Assembly: GCA_945863205.1 (NCBI GenBank)
Contig: CAMAZK010000007.1
Location: 1 to 46,543, forward strand
Origin: Akkermansia muciniphila
GTDB lineage: Bacteria > Verrucomicrobiota > Verrucomicrobiia > Verrucomicrobiales > Verrucomicrobiaceae
Reading direction: 5' to 3'
DNA length: 46,543 bases
Part shown: positions 41,317 through 46,543 of the stretch, in pieces
How the letters are laid out: each line of letters begins with the position of its first letter
How positions within the stretch are numbered: position 1 is the first letter of the stretch
Made by a program: the position numbers and the translations under genes
Notes under the pieces: generated by a model
The model's input: the letters and a program-made list of their open reading frames with translations, nothing else
Told to the model about the DNA's origin: nothing
The model's database searches: none

Positions 41317-43083
41317 TCAATACTTCACGTTCATGCCGAAGTGCAGGCGCCCGCGGGGCACATCTGCCACGCCCGAGCTGCGCAGCGGCCAGCCGTAGGC
41401 CAGGCGCAGGTCCAGGGTGTCTCCCACGCTGTAGCGCAGGCCCAGTCCCGCACTGTGCAGCTCCTGGTCCGGTTCGGAGGCGAAATCGCCCACGCTGGTG
41501 AGGTAGGCCATGTCATAGAAAGCGAAGCCGTTTAGCGTGTCCCGCCCGCCCGCCCATTTGGCGAAATGGAGCGGCGGCAGATTGAACTCGACACTGCCCC
41601 TGATGCCGGAATCTCCGCGTGCGGAGGATTCATCGTAGCCGCGCACGGTGCGGTAGCCGCCGGCGAGCACCTGCTCCGTAGGCAGCAGGCGGTCTCCGGA
41701 ATACTGGCCAGCCAGATGCATCATGATGGAGCAGTCACGCGGCAGGCGCAGCAGCCGGTCCAGCTCGGCCACGGCGTACCAGTAGTCCACCTGGGACCCG
41801 GCGCGGAGCTGGTCAAAAGCTTCATACGTGTTGCGGCGCAGCAGGTTCCCGGGGCTGTAAACGCCCCCGGCGGAGAGGCGCGTGTAGCCAAGCTTGTCGG
41901 TGACGAAGAGTTCGTAGCCGAGGCGGAACTGCATGACCTGCGCACTGTTTCCGGCGAGCGCCTGTCCGCCGAAGAGCACGTCCGAGCTGGTGCTTTTGTA
42001 GTCGGCGGCCACGGTGACCTTGTGCCGCACGCGGCTCCAGGCGCTGCCCAGCGGGATGCTGTAGGCGCCGGTGAGCTGGCGGTTCACGCCGTTGACTCCC
42101 AGGGTGCCGCCGGCCTGCGGGGACTGCACGGAGTTCTCCGCCGTCACGCCGATCACTTGCAAACGATGCCGCCACGGAAACGGAACGCCCCAGACCAGGG
42201 CATGCGCCTTGAGGGCGTCGAGCTCCTGATTGCCTGAAAACTGGTAGGCCAGCGACTGCTCCGTGCCGAGCACCTGATACCAGTTGAAGCCGCCGGTCAC
42301 TTCATTGAGCCCGGTGGCCACGAGGCCGGAGTTCGCATACCCGGCGTAGGCCTGAAAAGGCTTCTCCTCCTTCGTGCTGAGGATCACGTCGCTCGTGCCC
42401 TCTTTTTTCCCGCGTTCATACACGACCTTCACGTTCCGGATGGGGTTCTCATTGAGCCAGCGGACGTCCCTGCCGATCATGGAAGTGTCAATCCGCGCCC
42501 CCTGCGGCACCCGCACCTGCCTGACCATGTAGTCGGCGGAGGAATGCTGCGCGCCTTCCACGCGCACTTCCCCGAGCACGGCCTCGCGGATGATGACCTG
42601 CACATGCCCGCGGGTGATGTCCTGCTCCGGCAGGTAGGCGTCCACCAGCGGGAAATCGGTCTCTTGGTAGGCCTTGTTGATCTTTTTCACGAGCCGGTTC
42701 AGCAGCGCCATGCTCAGCGGCTGGCCGAGAAACTCGCTGCGCACTTCATCCGCGAGCCGCTCCGGCAGATGCAGGGCGGGGTCCACGGCCATGACCATGC
42801 GGGCGTCCTTTGGCAGCGCCTTGGCGGGCTTTGAGACGAGCTGCAGGGCGCGGAGGTTCACGCCGAGCGGCTTCGGATCACCCTCGTCTTCCGCGAGGGT
42901 GGCGGCAGGCGCGGCGGCGGCCTCTGCCGCCAGGTCAGCAGCCCGCCGGTCGGGAGCCACGCCGGGGCGGACGCGATCCACCAGAGTTCCTGCACCGCCG
43001 GGACTCTGGGCGGCCAGCTTTGAACACGGCCAGAGCAGGACGGGCAGCAGCGCGAGGATGGAGGGGATGGAAGACGATTTCAT
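41317..43083 (-). CDS. TpsB outer-membrane transporter (ShlB/FhaC family)
   Basis: 588 residues with a signal peptide (about 1-26). A long N-terminal region leads to POTRA-type domains (about 115-235, with VIIREAVLGEVRVEGAQHS and the DVRWLNENPIRNVKV that follows) and then a 16-stranded barrel. The Omp85/TpsB loop-6 motif is seen as TVRGYDESSARGDSG near 495-509, and the C-terminus ends in an aromatic-type strand (FGMNVKY). It secretes its TpsA partner across the outer membrane. The tpsA gene ends 17 bp upstream on the same strand, which supports the pairing, and the cyclase gene follows after 24 bp. Confidence 0.9.
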   Translation of the reverse strand: MKSSSIPSILALLPVLLWPCSKLAAQSPGGAGTLVDRVRPGVAPDRRAADLAAEAAAAPAATLAEDEGDPKPLGVNLRALQLVSKPAKALPKDARMVMAVDPALHLPERLADEVRSEFLGQPLSMALLNRLVKKINKAYQETDFPLVDAYLPEQDITRGHVQVIIREAVLGEVRVEGAQHSSADYMVRQVRVPQGARIDTSMIGRDVRWLNENPIRNVKVVYERGKKEGTSDVILSTKEEKPFQAYAGYANSGLVATGLNEVTGGFNWYQVLGTEQSLAYQFSGNQELDALKAHALVWGVPFPWRHRLQVIGVTAENSVQSPQAGGTLGVNGVNRQLTGAYSIPLGSAWSRVRHKVTVAADYKSTSSDVLFGGQALAGNSAQVMQFRLGYELFVTDKLGYTRLSAGGVYSPGNLLRRNTYEAFDQLRAGSQVDYWYAVAELDRLLRLPRDCSIMMHLAGQYSGDRLLPTEQVLAGGYRTVRGYDESSARGDSGIRGSVEFNLPPLHFAKWAGGRDTLNGFAFYDMAYLTSVGDFASEPDQELHSAGLGLRYSVGDTLDLRLAYGWPLRSSGVADVPRGRLHFGMNVKY

Positions 43084-43100
43084 GATCGAAGAGCGGCGGA

Positions 43101-46100
43101 TCAGCGGATGGCGGCGTCGAGTTCCTGGAGACTTTCCGGAGTGAAGGCGGCCTCGATGAGGCTGATGACCTGCGCACCGGGCGGCATGCCATCCCCGGCA
43201 GCACTCTGTATGCCATCCGGCGGCAGCAGGATACCGAGCCCGAGCCCGCCGATGGCGCGAGACGCCTCACTCTGCGCAGGCACTGAAAGCATGGCGAGGA
43301 GGGCTGAAATGACGCGCCCACCGGCTGGCGTGCCAGCAGGGTCCATCACCGCCAGGCCATACTCCGGCGTGACGAGGTATTCACCCGATGCGCCGAGCAC
43401 AAGCGCGAGCTCCCCGAAGGCCCCGGGCATGATGATGGCCCCGAGCCTCGCCGCCGTAAGCGGCGGCACGACAAGCTCCTGCAAGTCCACCCGCACGCTG
43501 CCTGCGGCATTGTCGATACGGACCGTGCCGTCCCCGCCAAGCGTGCGGTAAAGCCGGCTGTAGGATTCGGGCGTCGAGTTTTCATCCAAAGTCCGCCTCA
43601 CGCCGGCTGCGGGCGGCGCACCACCGAGGATCAGCGACTGCGCCCCGAACTGGCTGGTCACCGCCACCTGCGCCACCCCGATCGCTCCAAACGAAAGCTC
43701 GCCGAGAGCCAGCAGGGTCATGTTCGCCTCCAGAAGCGCCAAAGCACCCGCACTGGGCGGCGGGCCGGAGGGATTCACGGAAACAAGGCCTGTGCTGGAA
43801 CGCACCCCCATCGTGCCATCCCCGCCGAGCGCCAGATTCAGCTCGCTTTCCGTGGCGGCGGATGAGGCGGAATCGAGGCGGTTCTGGACGCCGAAACTCG
43901 GCGGCGCTCCTCCGCTCGCGGAAGCAAGCCCGAGATTTTGACTGATGACACCGCCGAGCCCCGAAGTCGCCGCCACACCGGCTGCGACGGCTGCAGCAGC
44001 ACCACCGCCACCTGAAACCCCGCCACCCAGTGCGGACGAAACGCCGGCCGTGGAGGTCGAGTTGAAATTGTTCGTCTGAGTCGAGCCACCGCCTCCGGGC
44101 AGCAGGGGCGGAGCGACGTTCTGAAGCAACACGGAACCGACGGGCGGCACGGCGGGCGCCACCATGGTGACCGGCGGCGGTCCCGGCGACGGCGGCGGAG
44201 CCGGGGACAAGGGCACGCCGGAAACGGAAATCGTGCCGAAGCCGGGCCGCGTCAGCGGTGATGTCGTGACCGGACTGCCACCGACGAAAATCTGATTCGT
44301 GCCGCCCCCTGCATTGAGGAACTGGTCAAAGACGAAGAAGTTCGTGTCGCTGATGTCATTGCCCGGGCCGAGATCCAGGCGGACGGATGCCACATTCTGA
44401 AATGCGTAGCTCAAAGGGCCGGCCGTCAGGGTATTCGCATCAATCCGGTAGCTCTGCCCTTCGTCGAGATTTGAATCGTCCACGGTCAACTGGGCCGCGC
44501 CGCCGGAACCTGCCAGCACTCCGCCGATCACCGGCTGGTTCACCACGGAGAAGCGCTCCGCAGTCAGCCTGACGGCCGCGCCTCCGCTGCTGGAAACCTG
44601 CGCTCCATCCACCACGATCTCCGCCGCCGTGAGGGAGACTGCGCCGCCTTGCGAAATCACGTCACCGCCGATCGTCAAGGCATTCGCCCCTGCATTCACG
44701 GAAACCCCACCCGTGCTGCCTAGTCCCCCAGCCCCGACCACGAGGTCCTTGCTGTTCACCAGCGCCAAAGAACCCACCCGGCCCTCCGTGGTGACGGTGA
44801 CGAGGGAGTTGGCGGCATTCGTCAGGTCAAAGTCGCCGTCGCCTGCGAGAACCAACGAGCCGGCACGGATGCGTCCGGTTTGCGTCACGGGACCGCGCAT
44901 TCCCTCCAGCACGACCGTGCCGGCAGGACCGGTGGTGACGTTGCCGAGCGTCGCCGCCGAAGCGTCGGCGATGCGCACGGCGGCATCCGATTCGTTGGTG
45001 GTCAGAACCACGCCCGCCATGCGGATTTCTTCGCCTCCGCCATCGACTGCGATCCTGCCGCCGCCGGCATCCATCACGCCTCCGGTGCTGGTCACGCCTT
45101 TCCCTTTCAACTCGACATCACCGCCGCCGGTTTTGACCTCGTTCGCCCCCAGCGCCAGTGCGCCGCCAGCCGTGGTGATCTTCGCCTTGCCGCCGCCGGT
45201 CTCGATGCTGCCGGTCAGGCTCAGTCCATCGGTGGCATCGTTGAAAATGAAATCGCCGACGCTCCTGAGTTCCCCGAGGTTCACCACGGTGTTGTTTCCA
45301 TCGAGAGTGACGGTGCTGGTGGTGTTGGCCGTGACGGTGCCTGCGCTGATCGCTCCGGTCTGGGTGACCGGACCGCTGATGACGTCCGCCCCTTCACCGC
45401 CCAGCGCGACCGTGCCACCGGTCCCGCTCGAGACATTCCCCAGGGACACTGCGCCAGCATCGACGATCCGTACGGCGGCGTTGGTGTTGTTCGTGGTGGC
45501 CAGGGAACCTGCCAGCCGGACCGCTCCGCCGCCGCCAGCCGCCGTGATCGTGCCCGTGCCCGCATCCACGCTGCCGCCGGTGCTCGTCACGCCTGTGCCC
45601 CGCAGACTCACGTTTCCGCCTCGGGTCGTGATGTCGCCCGCCAGAGTCACCCCCGGAGAATCGGCCGTGGGAGGTGCCAGGCGTTGATTGGCGGTGATCA
45701 CGACATCCCCAGTCGTCGTCGCGATCCCGGTGCCCTCATCCAGCAGCACGGACCGCGCCGCGCGGATGAAGACGCCGCCGCTTCCCCGCGCCTCCATGAA
45801 ACCCGCTCCCAACTGGCCGCAAAGCACGAGCACGTCGCAATCGGCATCAAGGGTGAGTGCACTGGCCGAGTCCCACGCCACGCGATCCTTCACGTAAATG
45901 TTACCGCTACCGCCCTGCGCTCCGATTTTCGTCTGCACTGTGAGGCTGGCGCCGTTCAGGAATTCGGAAAGGTCCGCCGCATCCAGGAAATTGTCCCGGT
46001 TTGAACCCACCGCCGCCGAGCCGTCGATGACGAACTCGCTCGACCGCACCCGCAGGGCACCGGCGCTTCCGGCCGCGGCCATGAGATCCACGCGTCCGGC

Positions 46101-46543
46101 CAGCCGGTCGATCCATAGCGTCTCCCCGGCGGAAAACAGCACCTGCCCGCCGTCACCGCCTGCGGCACCGCCACGCGCCTGCACGCCTCCTTGAAAAATG
46201 ATTTCATCCGCAGACATGACCACGACCTCCCCGCCGGGGCCGCAATCCAGCGCATTCGCCGCCAGCAGTGCACCGCAGTCGATCACGACACTCGACGATG
46301 CCGCCAGGCCGCCCGCGCCGCCGCCTGCATCAATCCTGCCGCCGCCCGCAGCACCGCTGGCACTGACCAGCGCGTCCGCCTCCAGCACGAGCCTGCGCCC
46401 ACCGAGGGAAATCACCCCGCCCGCTCCCTCCCGGCTGTCGGCGGTGACGATGCCGCCGATCAGCGTCTCCGTAGCGTCGGCCCCGATGTCAATCCGGCCG
46501 CCCGCTGTGGCACCGTCCGCCGTGACGGCGATGGCGCGGCGAA
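43101..46543 (-). CDS. TpsA-like large repeat-rich exoprotein, N-terminus cut by window edge
   Basis: At least 1147 residues are visible; the frame is open to the window edge, so the signal peptide and TPS secretion domain lie outside. The visible part is Gly/Ala/Thr/Val-rich beta-helix-type sequence of the filamentous haemagglutinin kind. Two roughly 165-residue units (around 44640-45120 and 45140-45640) share GVTSTGG, AVRI.DA, LGNV and GPVTQTG motifs. The C-terminal part holds a further duplicated module containing LGGDGT (around 43340-43920). It is probably exported through the adjacent TpsB and may be an adhesin or surface filament. No toxin domain is seen at the C-terminus. Confidence 0.82.
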   Translation of the reverse strand, partial: RRAIAVTADGATAGGRIDIGADATETLIGGIVTADSREGAGGVISLGGRRLVLEADALVSASGAAGGGRIDAGGGAGGLAASSSVVIDCGALLAANALDCGPGGEVVVMSADEIIFQGGVQARGGAAGGDGGQVLFSAGETLWIDRLAGRVDLMAAAGSAGALRVRSSEFVIDGSAAVGSNRDNFLDAADLSEFLNGASLTVQTKIGAQGGSGNIYVKDRVAWDSASALTLDADCDVLVLCGQLGAGFMEARGSGGVFIRAARSVLLDEGTGIATTTGDVVITANQRLAPPTADSPGVTLAGDITTRGGNVSLRGTGVTSTGGSVDAGTGTITAAGGGGAVRLAGSLATTNNTNAAVRIVDAGAVSLGNVSSGTGGTVALGGEGADVISGPVTQTGAISAGTVTANTTSTVTLDGNNTVVNLGELRSVGDFIFNDATDGLSLTGSIETGGGKAKITTAGGALALGANEVKTGGGDVELKGKGVTSTGGVMDAGGGRIAVDGGGEEIRMAGVVLTTNESDAAVRIADASAATLGNVTTGPAGTVVLEGMRGPVTQTGRIRAGSLVLAGDGDFDLTNAANSLVTVTTEGRVGSLALVNSKDLVVGAGGLGSTGGVSVNAGANALTIGGDVISQGGAVSLTAAEIVVDGAQVSSSGGAAVRLTAERFSVVNQPVIGGVLAGSGGAAQLTVDDSNLDEGQSYRIDANTLTAGPLSYAFQNVASVRLDLGPGNDISDTNFFVFDQFLNAGGGTNQIFVGGSPVTTSPLTRPGFGTISVSGVPLSPAPPPSPGPPPVTMVAPAVPPVGSVLLQNVAPPLLPGGGGSTQTNNFNSTSTAGVSSALGGGVSGGGGAAAAVAAGVAATSGLGGVISQNLGLASASGGAPPSFGVQNRLDSASSAATESELNLALGGDGTMGVRSSTGLVSVNPSGPPPSAGALALLEANMTLLALGELSFGAIGVAQVAVTSQFGAQSLILGGAPPAAGVRRTLDENSTPESYSRLYRTLGGDGTVRIDNAAGSVRVDLQELVVPPLTAARLGAIIMPGAFGELALVLGASGEYLVTPEYGLAVMDPAGTPAGGRVISALLAMLSVPAQSEASRAIGGLGLGILLPPDGIQSAAGDGMPPGAQVISLIEAAFTPESLQELDAAIR

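Noticed and set aside
1..46543. tRNA, rRNA or riboswitch genes
   Set aside because: No cloverleaf, T-loop consensus or known riboswitch core was recognised by eye. A covariance-model scan was not possible, so weakly conserved RNAs may be missed.

Overview
The window reads as a stretch of chromosome from a GC-rich Gram-negative bacterium, most likely a member of the Verrucomicrobiota (Prosthecobacter/Verrucomicrobium-like). This is inferred from the mix of protein families (for example a DUF6868 protein), an LPS heptose epimerase, a two-partner secretion locus, few clear Shine-Dalgarno sequences, and many short intergenic repeats built on a GTCATTC heptamer. No 16S rRNA or other decisive marker is present, so the phylum call is tentative. 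No tRNA, rRNA, CRISPR array, transposase or integrase was recognised.

Layout. 1-3820 (minus): end of a FAD-dependent dehydrogenase, a secreted protein of unknown role, a secreted trypsin-like protease and serS. 3907-5815 (plus): a UPF0175/DUF3368 toxin-antitoxin pair overlapping a cysteine desulfurase. 5816-13819 (plus): housekeeping genes (thioesterase, small membrane proteins, SRPBCC protein, EamA-like transporter, HAD phosphatase, cation efflux, birA, argS, DegT aminotransferase), with repeat elements between them. 14019-17292 (minus): aspartate-type aminotransferase, cysK and a TPR membrane protein. 17567-24585 (plus): rsmB, an unusually long smc and an enolase-superfamily enzyme.

24644-31534 (minus) is the main accessory region. 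A complete compact Type I restriction-modification set (hsdR-hsdM-hsdS) runs, with gaps of at most 19 bp or overlaps, into three more genes: a GHKL ATPase with a STAS-like N-terminus, a DUF4325 STAS-like protein and a PIN-domain nuclease. I read this as one six-gene operon. It may combine DNA restriction with a partner-switch-controlled ribonuclease, which I do not recognise as a described system. GC content falls sharply (about 68% to 48%, hand-counted) exactly over the first target-recognition domain of HsdS and the C-terminus of HsdM, which suggests a recent specificity swap.

31969-37208: a small DUF1232-like membrane protein (plus), then on the minus strand E1-alpha, E1-beta and E2 of a 2-oxoacid dehydrogenase complex, 5-formyltetrahydrofolate cyclo-ligase and prmC as one probable operon. 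37376-39083 (plus): a hypothetical protein and the heptose epimerase HldD. 39127-46543 (minus): a two-partner secretion locus (large repeat-rich TpsA exoprotein, cut by the window edge, then the TpsB outer-membrane transporter) followed by a CHASE2 adenylate cyclase. A run of ten C (coding strand) lies just before the cyclase start.
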